From the NCBI GenBank assembly GCA_944389545.1, contig CALXMT010000016.1, positions 1-54,196 on the forward strand: 54,196 bases of DNA, written 5' to 3'. The notes under the pieces were generated by a model. The model ran no database searches. It was not told where the DNA came from and was given only the letters and a program-made list of their open reading frames with translations. The DNA comes from an uncultured Kiritimatiellota bacterium (GTDB lineage: Bacteria > Verrucomicrobiota > Kiritimatiellia > RFP12 > DVOR01). Below, piece by piece: positions 17,014-25,700 of the stretch. Positions within the stretch are counted from its first letter, which is position 1, and each line of letters opens with the position of its first letter. The translations under genes and the position numbers were made by a program.

Positions 17014-20000
17014 ATGTTCCTTGCAGACGCGTCCGTCAAACGGCCCATCGCGATGAGCGTGCTCATCATCATGCTCTCGTTCCTGGGCGTGATGTCGCTT
17101 CGTAACCTGGGCAACGACCTCCTGCCCACCGTCGACATCCCCTACGTCACCATCTCCGTGACCTACTCCGGCGCCTCGCCGGACGAGATTGAGACCTCCA
17201 TCACCCGAAAAATCGAGGACGCCATCTCGCAGGTCGAAGGCATCAAGCACATCACCTCCACCTGCTTGAACAACTTCACGCAGGTGCTCATCGAGTTCGA
17301 GCTCGACCGCGACGTCGACGTCGCCGCGACAGACGTCCGCGAGAAGATCGACCTCATCCTCGATGAGTTGCCGGAGGACGCCGAGGAACCGGAAATCCTC
17401 AAGTATGACATCAACGCCACGCCTGTCGTCACGATGGTCCTCAAGGCCAAAGGCGATACCCTCAAGGGCGCGACACCGGAACAGACGGCGGAGTTCATCG
17501 ACGAACTCTACGACTATGCTGACGACAAACTGAGCGACCGCTTCTCCTCTCTGGCCGGCGTGGCCAGCGTCGACCTCATCGGCGGCATGGAGCGCGAGGT
17601 CATCGTGGACGTCGACCGCGAGAAACTCGCCGGCCGCGGCCTCTCCATGGCCGATGTCGTCCAAGCCGTCGGCCAGGGCAACATCAAGATCCCGATGGGA
17701 CAGATTGACGCCGGCGACCGTGAGATCTCCCTCACCTTCGATGGCGAACCCGATGAGCCCGAGGGACTCGGCGACATCCAGGTGGGCGTCGTCGAAGGCC
17801 AGCGCGTCTATCTCCGCGACATCGCGACCTTCCACTTCGGCACCGAGCGCGTCACCTCCCGCTCCTTCTACGACGGCGAGCCTTGCGTCACCATGAAGGT
17901 CACGAAGAAGGGCGACGCCAACGGCACGCAGGTCGTCGCGGAAGTCGAGCGCGTGGTCAAGGAACTGGAAGGCAATCTGCCCGGCGGCATGGAGCTGGTC
18001 TGGTTCCGTGACGACGGCACCTACATCAACGCCACGGTCAGCGACGGTTTCGTCTCGGTCTGGCAGGGCGTCCTCCTCACGGGTCTGGTGCTCCTCCTCT
18101 TCTTGGCCGACATCCGCACCGCCTTCGCCGCCTTCGTCTCCATCCCCGTGACGATGTTGGTGACCGCGGGCGTCTTCCCCCTCTTCGGCTATACCTTCAA
18201 TATCATCACCATGTGCGCCGTGGGCATCTCGGTGGGCATCCTGGTGGCAAACTCCATCGTGGTGCTCGAGAATATCGGCGCAGAGTTCGCCAAACGCCGC
18301 GGCACGAAGTACGAAATCGGCCCCGTCGTCGCCTCCGCCACGAGCTACGTCGCCCTCGCGGTCGCGGCCTCGGCCCTCACCAACGTGGTCGTCTTCCTGC
18401 CCATCGCCACGATGTCCTCGCTCGCGGGCAAGTTCCTCTCGCCCTTCGCCGTGGTCGTCACGGTGGCGACCTTCGCCTCGCTCCTCATCTCCTTCACGCT
18501 CACGCCCATCCTTGCCATGGTCACCGTGAACTGGGGCCAGCGCTGGATCAACCCCGCCCTCGCCTGGTGCCTCCGTCCCTGGAATTGGTTCTACCGCCGC
18601 ATGGAGCGCGCCTACGTCAAGTCCGTCAAGTGGGTGGCCCGCGCGCCGTGGCTCTTCCTGGGCGTGGCCACCGGCCTCACCGTCCTCGGCTTCCTCTACT
18701 TCCCCTCGCGCGTCGAGATGGACTTCGTCTCCGAGGTCGACCAGGGCGACGTCACCGTCCGCCTGGAATTCCCCGCCGACTACAACCTGCAGCGGAGCAT
18801 CGAGCGCACCACCTCCATCGCCAATCGCATCCTCGCCACCGAGCCCGCCGTCACCCATTCCAATATCAACTGCGGCAAGGTCCAGGGCCAGATGGGCACC
18901 GTCTCGGAAGGTCCCTATCTCGCCGAGATCAACCTCCGCCTCACCCCCATGACCGAGCGCCCGGAGGACCCCATCGGCGCCATCCGCGCACGCCTCCGCA
19001 CCCTGCTCGCCGAGGAACCCGACTGTATCTACTCCGTCCTGATCCCCTCCGCCGCCGGCGGCGCCAGCCAGGACATCGTGCAGTACGTCAAAGGCCCTGA
19101 CCTCGACGTCATCGACCAGGCCGGCCTCAAGATGCAGAAGGCCTTCGCCGCCGACCCCGTCAACACCGACATCGCCTCCTCCATCCGCCCCGGCCGCCCC
19201 GAGGTCCGCTTCCTCCCCGACCGCGCCGTCCTTCACGACCTCTCCGTCCCCGCCGCCACGCTGGGGCAGTCCCTCCGCGCCAACGTCGCCGGCCTCGAGC
19301 AGACCGTCTACAAGCGCGGCGACCGCTCCTACGACATCCGCGTCCGCTACAGCCAGCGCAACGGCGAGGACCAGATTCCCGCGATGAATCTGCCCGGTCC
19401 CGACGGCTTGCCCTTCACCATCGGCGCCGTCGCCGAGCTCCAGGAAGGTCTCCAGCCCACCATCATCAACCGCTACGACAAGTCCCGCACCGTCGTGCTC
19501 TACGCCAACGCCTCCCGCGGCCACGGCATGGGCACCGCCCTCGCCCACCAGGCCGAGGACATCCAGGAGAACCTGCCCCCCGGTTGCACCGCCACCATCG
19601 GCGGCATGGCCGAGAAGATGAACGAGACTTTCACCGAGTTCGCCACCGTCACCTTCGTTGCCATCGTCCTCACCTACCTCCTCCTCTGCGCCATGATGGA
19701 GTCCTGGACCCAGCCCTTCATCATCCTGCTCACCGTGCCCTTCTCCTACCTCGGGCTCTACATCGCCCTCTGGCTCACCGGCGAGAGCATGTCCATGTTC
19801 GGCCTCCTCGCCGGCGTCATGCTCGTGGGCGTGGTGGTCAACGCCGCCATCCTCCTCATCGACGAGATCAACATCATCCGCCGCACCTATGGCACACCCA
19901 AGCACATCGCCCTCATCCGCGCCGCCAAGCGCAAGTTCCGCCCCATCCTCATGAGCTGCGTCGCCGCCCTCTTCGGCATGCTGCCCATGGCCACCGGCAC

Positions 20001-20127
20001 CGGTCTGGGCTCCGAACTCCGCGCCTCTATCGGCATCGGCTCCGTCGGCGGCATCATCCTCTCCTCCCTCATGGCCCTCTACTTCATCCCCGCCGCCTAC
20101 CTCATCCTCACCCGCCGCAACGCTTAA
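17014..20127 (+). CDS. RND efflux transporter (HAE1/AcrB-like)
   Basis: 1,037 residues, inner-membrane antiporter of the tripartite pump. GGAGG sits 10 bases before the ATG. The N-terminus FLADASVKRPIAMSVLIIM begins TM1; the two large periplasmic loops and 12 TM segments follow the family plan. Hallmarks are PTVDIPYVTISVTYSGASPDEIE, FVSIPVTMLVTAG near TM3, and the TM10 stretch LAGVMLVGVVVNAAILLIDEIN. In TM4, where relatives read GxxVDDxIV or GxxVDNSIV, this protein reads GILVANSIVVLENI: the proton-relay Asp position is Ala412. The rest of the fold is intact. Substrate cannot be inferred. The gap to the adaptor gene is 18 bases. Confidence 0.94.
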   Translation: MFLADASVKRPIAMSVLIIMLSFLGVMSLRNLGNDLLPTVDIPYVTISVTYSGASPDEIETSITRKIEDAISQVEGIKHITSTCLNNFTQVLIEFELDRDVDVAATDVREKIDLILDELPEDAEEPEILKYDINATPVVTMVLKAKGDTLKGATPEQTAEFIDELYDYADDKLSDRFSSLAGVASVDLIGGMEREVIVDVDREKLAGRGLSMADVVQAVGQGNIKIPMGQIDAGDREISLTFDGEPDEPEGLGDIQVGVVEGQRVYLRDIATFHFGTERVTSRSFYDGEPCVTMKVTKKGDANGTQVVAEVERVVKELEGNLPGGMELVWFRDDGTYINATVSDGFVSVWQGVLLTGLVLLLFLADIRTAFAAFVSIPVTMLVTAGVFPLFGYTFNIITMCAVGISVGILVANSIVVLENIGAEFAKRRGTKYEIGPVVASATSYVALAVAASALTNVVVFLPIATMSSLAGKFLSPFAVVVTVATFASLLISFTLTPILAMVTVNWGQRWINPALAWCLRPWNWFYRRMERAYVKSVKWVARAPWLFLGVATGLTVLGFLYFPSRVEMDFVSEVDQGDVTVRLEFPADYNLQRSIERTTSIANRILATEPAVTHSNINCGKVQGQMGTVSEGPYLAEINLRLTPMTERPEDPIGAIRARLRTLLAEEPDCIYSVLIPSAAGGASQDIVQYVKGPDLDVIDQAGLKMQKAFAADPVNTDIASSIRPGRPEVRFLPDRAVLHDLSVPAATLGQSLRANVAGLEQTVYKRGDRSYDIRVRYSQRNGEDQIPAMNLPGPDGLPFTIGAVAELQEGLQPTIINRYDKSRTVVLYANASRGHGMGTALAHQAEDIQENLPPGCTATIGGMAEKMNETFTEFATVTFVAIVLTYLLLCAMMESWTQPFIILLTVPFSYLGLYIALWLTGESMSMFGLLAGVMLVGVVVNAAILLIDEINIIRRTYGTPKHIALIRAAKRKFRPILMSCVAALFGMLPMATGTGLGSELRASIGIGSVGGIILSSLMALYFIPAAYLILTRRNA

Positions 20128-20150
20128 CCGGAGAACAGGGCGCGCGAAGG

Positions 20151-20185
20151 GCGGGGCCACCAAAAGGCGGCCCCGCCGCTTTTTT
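20151..20185 (+). terminator. Terminator of the efflux operon
   Basis: GCGGGGCC (20151-20158) pairs with GGCCCCGC (20169-20176), followed by CGC and six Ts. Confidence 0.9.
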
Positions 20186-20238
20186 CATCCCAGGGGAAAT
20201 AAACCGTAAAAAATACGCAGAATCGTCAGGGGAACAAG

Positions 20239-20512
20239 AGTGTCCGGGGAAATCGCAAGCCTTCTTTTCCGCAAAGACGACCTTGCGTGGAAACCCTGCG
20301 GGCTCCGTCGCTCCCTTCGGTCACGCCGCCCTTGGGATTTCCTCGCTATCGCGTCCCTGACGGGACGCTCAGAAGAGGAATTTAGAAGTTTGGGAGTTTG
20401 GAGGCTTGGAAGCTTGGCCCTGGCCTCGCCTGTCGCGCGCTTGCCGCGCGTTCCGTTCTTCGTTCTCTGTCCTCCGTTCTCCGGGGCGGCGCTAGCCGCC
20501 CCTTTTCCCTTA
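20239..20512. repeat. Composite repeat element with one terminal repeat
   Basis: Begins AGTGTCCGGGGAAATCG (left terminal repeat at 20240). It contains the hairpin module GCGTGGAAACCCTGCGGG ... GGGATTTCCTCGC (20285-20346), a TTTGGGAGTTTGGAGG run (20388-20420), GCGCGCTTGCCGCGCG, and GTTCTCTGTCCTCCGTTCTC with a GGGGCGGCGCTAGCCGCCCC hairpin. No right-hand terminal repeat is found before the palindrome array. Confidence 0.75.
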
Positions 20513-20536
20513 CCTTATTATATAGTACCTTCTGGA

Positions 20537-20732
20537 GGCCCAAAAAGGGTCTTTGGAGAGACGCTTAAGGGGTCTTTCTGAGACCCTATAAGGGTCCGAG
20601 GTCAACCACTATAGGGGTCGGTGGTGAGACCCTATAAGGGTCGAGGGTCAACCCTTATAGTGGTCCAAGGCCGACCCTTATAGGGTCTCAAAAGAGGGGC
20701 AAAAAGGGCCTTTGAGAGGTGCCTTTCGGGTG
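20537..20732. repeat. Phased array of about nine 15-bp palindromes
   Basis: Near-palindromic units of consensus GACCC-NNNNN-GGGTC with A/T-rich cores lie at 20537-20551, 20560-20574, 20582-20596, 20604-20619, 20628-20642, 20650-20665, 20673-20687, 20696-20710 and 20718-20732. Centres are 22-23.5 bases apart throughout, about two helical turns. Units 3 and 5 are identical and unit 7 is their reverse complement core; outer units diverge. Spacers of 7-8 bases are themselves G-rich or C-rich, so GGGTC and GACCC blocks alternate about every 11 bases. A TATATATAAGG palindrome at 20763-20776 falls on the same phase two steps later. No ORF covers it. It could be a protein-binding array or an RNA hairpin series. 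Confidence 0.8.
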
Positions 20733-21020
20733 ATTGCGAGGGAGAATTTGGCTCTGTGAGGTCCCTATATATAAGGTAGGGGGCAATAGGCCACTCCGGC
20801 GAACAGAGCGTGCAGGCCCAAAGGGCCAAACCTTCCACGGCCACGGAAAACGGAGCGCGCGGCAAGCGCGACGGGTGAGGGCGTAGTGCAAAGCGGCGAA
20901 ACCGCCCTCCTAGTCGTCCTATAGGTCCTATATGTCCTACCGTGTCGTCTAAGAACTGCCAATCAGCCAATCTGCTAATCAGCCGGGCGCTCTGATGGAG
21001 CGCCCGTCCCTTCGTGGAAA
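20733..21020. repeat. Mosaic repeat region downstream of the AAA-ATPase gene
   Basis: No gene seen. It contains fragments of the CGGAAAACGGAGCGCGCGG module (20835-20870), a TAGTCGTCCTATAGGTCC run (20910-20940), an AATCAGCCAATCTGCTAATC run, and a hairpin GGGCGCTC/GAGCGCCC (20985-20992 and 20998-21005) that recurs inverted at 31271-31291 with the same GCTGATTAGC tail. The hairpin lacks a T-run, so I do not call it a terminator. Confidence 0.65.
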
Positions 21021-22163
21021 TCAAGTGCGCGGTTCGGCGAGCAGGGCATAGAGGGCTCGGCGGACTTCCTCGTTCGGCACGCCGAGGGTGAAGCGAGGGT
21101 TCTTGAAGGCTTTGATGGAGAGGTATCCGCCTTGATAAAGAATGGAATTCGCCGTGATGGCCTCCAGATCGCAGATATCCAAATCTTCCTCGGAGAGATG
21201 CTCCACGTTGTCGTAATCCTCCTCTGTCAAGTTACGTGCGGTGAGCGCGTTGATCAAGGCAGGGCGATCGGCGTTCGTCCATGTGGACACAAACGTTTTC
21301 TCTTTTGCCCCAAGCGTCTTGGCAATGGAGGCTGGATTGTAGACTTTGGTCGTGTTCCAGCGGGCAAAACGGTAGCCGCTGTACCACCGGCGGAGCTCTG
21401 TGCGATAATCCTCATACGCAAGCCCCATCACCTCGGCGTGCGCGTGCATATCCACGCTGAAGGTGGACTCCAACTCTTCATCGGTGTAGCCCAACAAAGT
21501 GGCGTAACGGTCGTCCAGCGTCAAGTCGTTGAGGTTGTTCAACGTTGAAAAGATAGAGTCTGGCACATAGCGTGTGATACCGGTCATCATCGAGAAGCGG
21601 ATGTCGGCGGCTTCGTTCTTGATTTCACCGCAGAAGTTGATGAGCTCAGAACGGATTGCCTTGGCCTTGGCGACATCATTCAGCGCGGCATTGATCGGCG
21701 CATCGTAGTCGTCGATGAGAATAACAACGCATTTGCCGTTGATTTGCTTAAGGAAGTTGATGGCTTTGGCAAAGTTGGCATGGGGGAAAATCGCGTCATC
21801 CCACTTACATCCAGCCTCGATTAAGACCTTTCTGACATGGTTGCGGAAATCACGCTCGAACGCCTCCAAGGTCTCCACATTGAGACCCGAGAAGTTGAAA
21901 TGGAGGATGGGATATTCCGCCCAGTCGTAGTCCAACTTATCGATGGCAAGGCCCTTGAAGAGCTCGCGTTGCCCGCGGAAGAGACACTCCAGCGTGGAGA
22001 GCATCAGCGATTTGCCGAAACGCCGCGGACGCGAGATGAAATAGAGCGAACGCGTCGGATCACACGCCAATTCGTGCAGAATCGCGGTCTTATCCACGTA
22101 AATGCACCCATTCTCCCGCAACTTGCGGAAGTCTGCGATGTCTTGTGCGATTCTCGGTTCCAT
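21021..22163 (-). CDS. AAA-ATPase-like protein (PF09820-type), short form
   Basis: 380 residues; start at 22163 chosen for the AAGGAG 8 bases upstream and the promoter just before it. The family opening FRKLRENGCIYVDKTAILHEL (12-32) precedes a variant Walker A RPRRFGKS (45-52) and Walker B CVVILIDDYDAPI (145-157), with the typical ITRYVPDSIFSTLNNLNDLTLD and YGxRF-like WYSGYRFARWN stretches. These large families (AAA-ATPase_like, often with a PD-(D/E)XK nuclease domain at the C-terminus) are usually over 500 residues. Here the protein stops at ALYALLAEPRT, just after the LYQGGYLSIK segment, so the nuclease domain is absent. Function is unknown; the family is variable and often found in accessory regions. 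Confidence 0.85.
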   Translation of the reverse strand: MEPRIAQDIADFRKLRENGCIYVDKTAILHELACDPTRSLYFISRPRRFGKSLMLSTLECLFRGQRELFKGLAIDKLDYDWAEYPILHFNFSGLNVETLEAFERDFRNHVRKVLIEAGCKWDDAIFPHANFAKAINFLKQINGKCVVILIDDYDAPINAALNDVAKAKAIRSELINFCGEIKNEAADIRFSMMTGITRYVPDSIFSTLNNLNDLTLDDRYATLLGYTDEELESTFSVDMHAHAEVMGLAYEDYRTELRRWYSGYRFARWNTTKVYNPASIAKTLGAKEKTFVSTWTNADRPALINALTARNLTEEDYDNVEHLSEEDLDICDLEAITANSILYQGGYLSIKAFKNPRFTLGVPNEEVRRALYALLAEPRT

Positions 22164-22182
22164 AACCAAACTCCTTGCCCAC

Positions 22183-22191
22183 AGTATAGCA
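22183..22191 (-). promoter_or_regulatory. Extended -10 promoter of the AAA-ATPase gene
   Basis: Minus-strand TGC-TATACT, 19 bases before the ATG at 22163, with AAGGAG between. Confidence 0.65.
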
Positions 22192-22227
22192 TAAGGGGCA
22201 CCCGCGCGCCCCGGAAACCGGAACACC

Positions 22228-22500
22228 CAATAGTGTCCGGGGAAATCGGCAAGCCTCCTTCTCCCGCAAAAACGCCAGTACGCGCGAAGCCAGATGGGCT
22301 GACGCCGGTCGCTTTGCGGGCTAAACGCCCGCTGATCGCTCCCTCCCGCCATCGTCTTCGCGCTTGGGCCGTCTTTCATGTCTCTCCCGCGCAGGAAAGT
22401 GGGGCGCGGGAGGGCGCACGACCGTGTGCCCGGCGTTAGCGCCCCACATTTCCTGCAAGAGTTGCGTCTTTGCGGTCTCCATTTTCCCCGGACAGTATTG
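22228..22500. repeat. Complete terminal-inverted-repeat element, 273 bp
   Basis: The best-preserved copy. Left end CAATAGTGTCCGGGGAAA and right end TTTCCCCGGACAGTATTG differ at one base over 18. It contains the GCGAAGCCAGATGGGC...CTTCGCGCTT hairpin module (about 22275-22370) and the GCAGGAAAGTGGGGCGC hairpin module (22389-22456), whose inner stem GCGCAC/GTGTGC holds a G-T wobble. It has no ORF. It separates the AAA-ATPase gene from the restriction-modification gene. Confidence 0.9.
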
Positions 22501-22516
22501 ATGACATTCCTTAGTA

Positions 22517-22545
22517 TTGGTTTCGGGCTAGAGATTTGCTACAAT
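22517..22545 (+). promoter_or_regulatory. Probable promoter of the restriction-modification gene
   Basis: TTGGTT (22517-22522), 17-base spacer, TACAAT (22540-22545), starting 17 bases after the end of the repeat element. It predicts a leader of about 185 bases before the ATG at 22738. Confidence 0.5.
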
Positions 22546-22606
22546 GCGCCTACGTTGCGGGGAGACATCCCGTAATGGTGATTGTGCTGACGCACGAATG
22601 ATTGCT

Positions 22607-22732
22607 TGACCTGAAGTCTGGTAAACAAAGAGAGAGCAACGTTCGAGTGTGGCATACGTGCATACGTATGCCCTCTCGTCTGTTTCTCTCGAGGCTATAC
22701 CAGACGCCCAGGTCAGAACAGACGAGAGGGCG
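22607..22732 (+). promoter_or_regulatory. Structured leader with SD-sequestering stem
   Basis: Three perfect pairings are visible. Helix A: TGACCT + GTCTGGTA (22607-22612, 22616-22623) with TACCAGAC + AGGTCA (22698-22705, 22710-22715). Helix B: GGCATACG (22651-22658) with CGTATGCC (22665-22672). Helix C: CCCTCTCGTCTGTT (22671-22684) with AACAGACGAGAGGG (22717-22730). Helix C contains the only plausible ribosome binding site (GAGAGGG, 7 bases from the ATG at 22738). Its left arm lies inside helix A's loop and its right arm outside, so A and C would either form a pseudoknot or exclude each other. An alternative partner CAGACG (22701-22706) also exists. I recognise no known riboswitch class. Confidence 0.7.
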
Positions 22733-22737
22733 CCTTT

Positions 22738-25700
22738 ATGTCCACAGAAACGAACGAAGCCGCACGCACCGCCAATGTCGCATTGGCGCGTTATGCCAAT
22801 CAAGTGGCCTCGGTGGCGGATGTGGCGCGTGAGCAGACCCTGCGCCCGGCTCTTCAACAGTTGCTCGAAGACTATCGAAATGTCCCGGGGCTCTCGCTGC
22901 GGTGCCTCAATGAAGGCCGTGCCAAGGACTTGGAGGGAGTGGGGATCCCTGATTTCTTGGTCTACTCCGATGCGGATACGCTCTTCAATCGCCGTGTTGG
23001 CCTTATCGAATGCAAGCGGTTGGGCACACCGCTCGATCCGCTCGTCGAATCTGAACAAATCAAGCGCTATGCCGAGGCTTGCCCCAATATCCTGCTGACG
23101 GACTATCGCCGCTTCCTGGTCATCCACGGCAATGAGGTTTGCTCGGATGTGACTGTGCTGGATGAGTACAATAATGCACTGAAACCAAATGTCGAAGTGG
23201 CTTTCAATAGCCTCTTGATGGACTTCTCCGGCTATGAGTACGCCTCCATCAGCTCCAAGGCCTCCTTGGTCGATACGTTGGCGAACGTGGCTTACGCATT
23301 TGCCAAGGACCTTACCTCCTATCTTTTGGACGACACCAACAAGGAAGAGCCCTGGTACATCAAGTTTCATGCGCTCAAGGAGAGTTTCAAGACCTCGGTA
23401 CAGATGATTTATACCATTGTGGACTTCTGTGACATCTATGCACAGAGTCTTGTCTATGGTTTGTTGATGGCGCGGTTGGACGGCGCCCGACTGAACGAAA
23501 AGGATATTTCGGGCTATCTTAATACACTCCCCAAGAACTTTAACCTGCTCTATGAGTTTCTCAACCAAGCCTATGACCGAACGATTCCAGATCGGTTGTG
23601 TCTCACACTCTCGCGCATCGCCCGTCACTTGAACCTGATTGATGCCGCGGCCATCCGCAAGGAGTTTCAAGAGTCGCGCAGCCGCAACTCCATCGCCGTC
23701 TATCTCTACGAAGACTTTCTCCGTCATTACGATTACCTTGCCAAATCGGATCAACGCGATCGTAATGGCGTTTACTACACGCCTCATCAGGTGGCGGACT
23801 TCATTGTTCGCGCGGTGGATGAGTTGTCCCGTGAGGCCTTTGAGCTGAAGGACGGAATCGCCGCAGAGGAGATGAAGGTGCTCGACTTCGCGTGCGGCAC
23901 GGGTACCTTCCTCAAAGCCACACTGGAACGTATGCTCCCCAAGCACCACCTGACTTCGGTTGAGGTTGCACGGTGGCGTGAGAAGATTTTGCGCGACCTG
24001 TACGGTTTCGAGTTGCTCTTCACCCCCTACGTCATCGCCCACACGCTCCTTGGGCAGACACTTCAAGAACACGGCATTATCCTACAACCGCGGGACCACC
24101 TCAAGGTCTTCCTCACCAACACGCTTGACCTTGCTCGAAATGTCATTCCGCCCAGCTTACCTAACCTTCAACGAGAGGGTGAGGGCGCCTATCTGGCCAA
24201 GACGGCGACTTCCATTCTCTCCATCATCGGCAATCCGCCCTATTTCAATGGCGACTCACAAGAGAACAAATGCGAATTCATCGACAGGCTCTTGGCCGAC
24301 TATAAGCCCAAAGGGGAGCGCAAGACCAATCTCACCGACCTGTACGTCAAGTTCTTCCGTTTCGCCGACTGGAAAATCGCCACGCAAGGGCGTGGCATCT
24401 TAGGGCTGATCACCAACAACAAATATCTCTATGGCCCGACCTTTCGCCAGATGCGCGCCCATCTGATGGAGACGTTCGACGACCTCTACATTCTCAACCT
24501 TCACGGCAATGCCCTCATTGGTGAGAAGGATACCAATATCTTCACGATTCGCGTTGGTGTCGCTATTGTGCTCTTCGTCCGCCACGCCACACGCCCCACC
24601 CAGAAACGGATTCGTTATGCCTCCATCGTCGAGCAGGGATGTGTCACGGCCGCAGAGAAACTCGCCTATCTTGAGGCGCATTCGCTTGGGGATATCCCTT
24701 GGAAGGACCTCCCCGCCGAAGCACCCATGCACCTTTTCGTTGACTACGACGCCACCAACGACAGCCGCTACGCGCAGTTCTGGTCCATCAAAGACATCTT
24801 CGACCACTCCAACAGTGGGATGAAGACACATTGCGATAAACTGTGCATTCAACCGACACGTGCGGCCTTGGACAAAATCTATGAGGACTTCTGTTCGCTT
24901 TCAGTCGACCAATTGCGGCAGCGATATGAGTTGAAGGATGGGAAGAATTGGGATGTTGCCAGTGCCAAGCACGATTTAAGCTCTTCCTACAATCCACAGC
25001 GGGATTATTATCGTCCCTTTGACAAACGCTGGACCTCACTCAGTCAGGTTTCGCATGGTTTCCTCGCGCGCCCCATCTATGCCACCATGCAGCATCTGTG
25101 CGAACCGAATCTCGGGCTTTGTTTTCCTCGTCAAGTGCATGAATGGCATGGTGCTCTTGTCACGGATACTCCCATTGACATCCATTATCTCTGTGACCAG
25201 ACCTACGTGGCGCCGCTCTATCTCTTTGGAATTGACGAAGGGCGAGAGGATGTGAATTGGAGCCCACGCTTTAGGAAAGAATGGTTGGAGACCTTGGACT
25301 TCACACCGACGTCGGAAGAGGTCTTCGCCTGCATCTATGCCATTTTGTGGTCGCCCACGTATGCTGAGCGTTACAAGGAACAACTGCGTTTTGACTTCCC
25401 TCGCATTCCTTTGCCGCGCGAGGAGGCGACCTTCCGTGCTTACGCGGAAATTGGTACGAAACTGATTGACCTCCACCTCCTGCGCAAACGCTTGGACTCC
25501 CCGGACATCCACGTGAAAGGCGAGATCCCAAGAGAATCGTTCACAATTGGCAAAGTGCAGTATTACAAAGGTGACGTACTGAAACTACCCGTCTCCAATG
25601 GACCCGTGCTGGAGATCAACAACCTTCCTTCGGAGCTGTGGGAGTTCACCGTTGGCGCATTCGCCCCGCTGCAACAGTGGCTCAAACTCCGAGCACGCGA

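Noticed and set aside
15886-20163. Minus-strand open frame of about 1,425 codons opposite the efflux operon
   Set aside because: It is the antisense shadow of GC-rich coding DNA: composition is Gly/Val/Glu/Asp/His-rich low complexity, and the plus strand encodes well-known adaptor and RND proteins.
20537-20732. CRISPR-like array
   Set aside because: Repeats are 15-base palindromes with 7-8 base spacers that are not unique sequences; no cas gene is near.
20985-21005. Terminator of the AAA-ATPase gene
   Set aside because: The 8-bp hairpin has no T-run on either strand, and the same hairpin recurs at 31272 as part of a repeat module.
22583-22737. Leader peptide attenuator before the restriction-modification gene
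   Set aside because: Short frames in the leader have no good ribosome binding site and no codon bias; the paired helices are the stronger signal.
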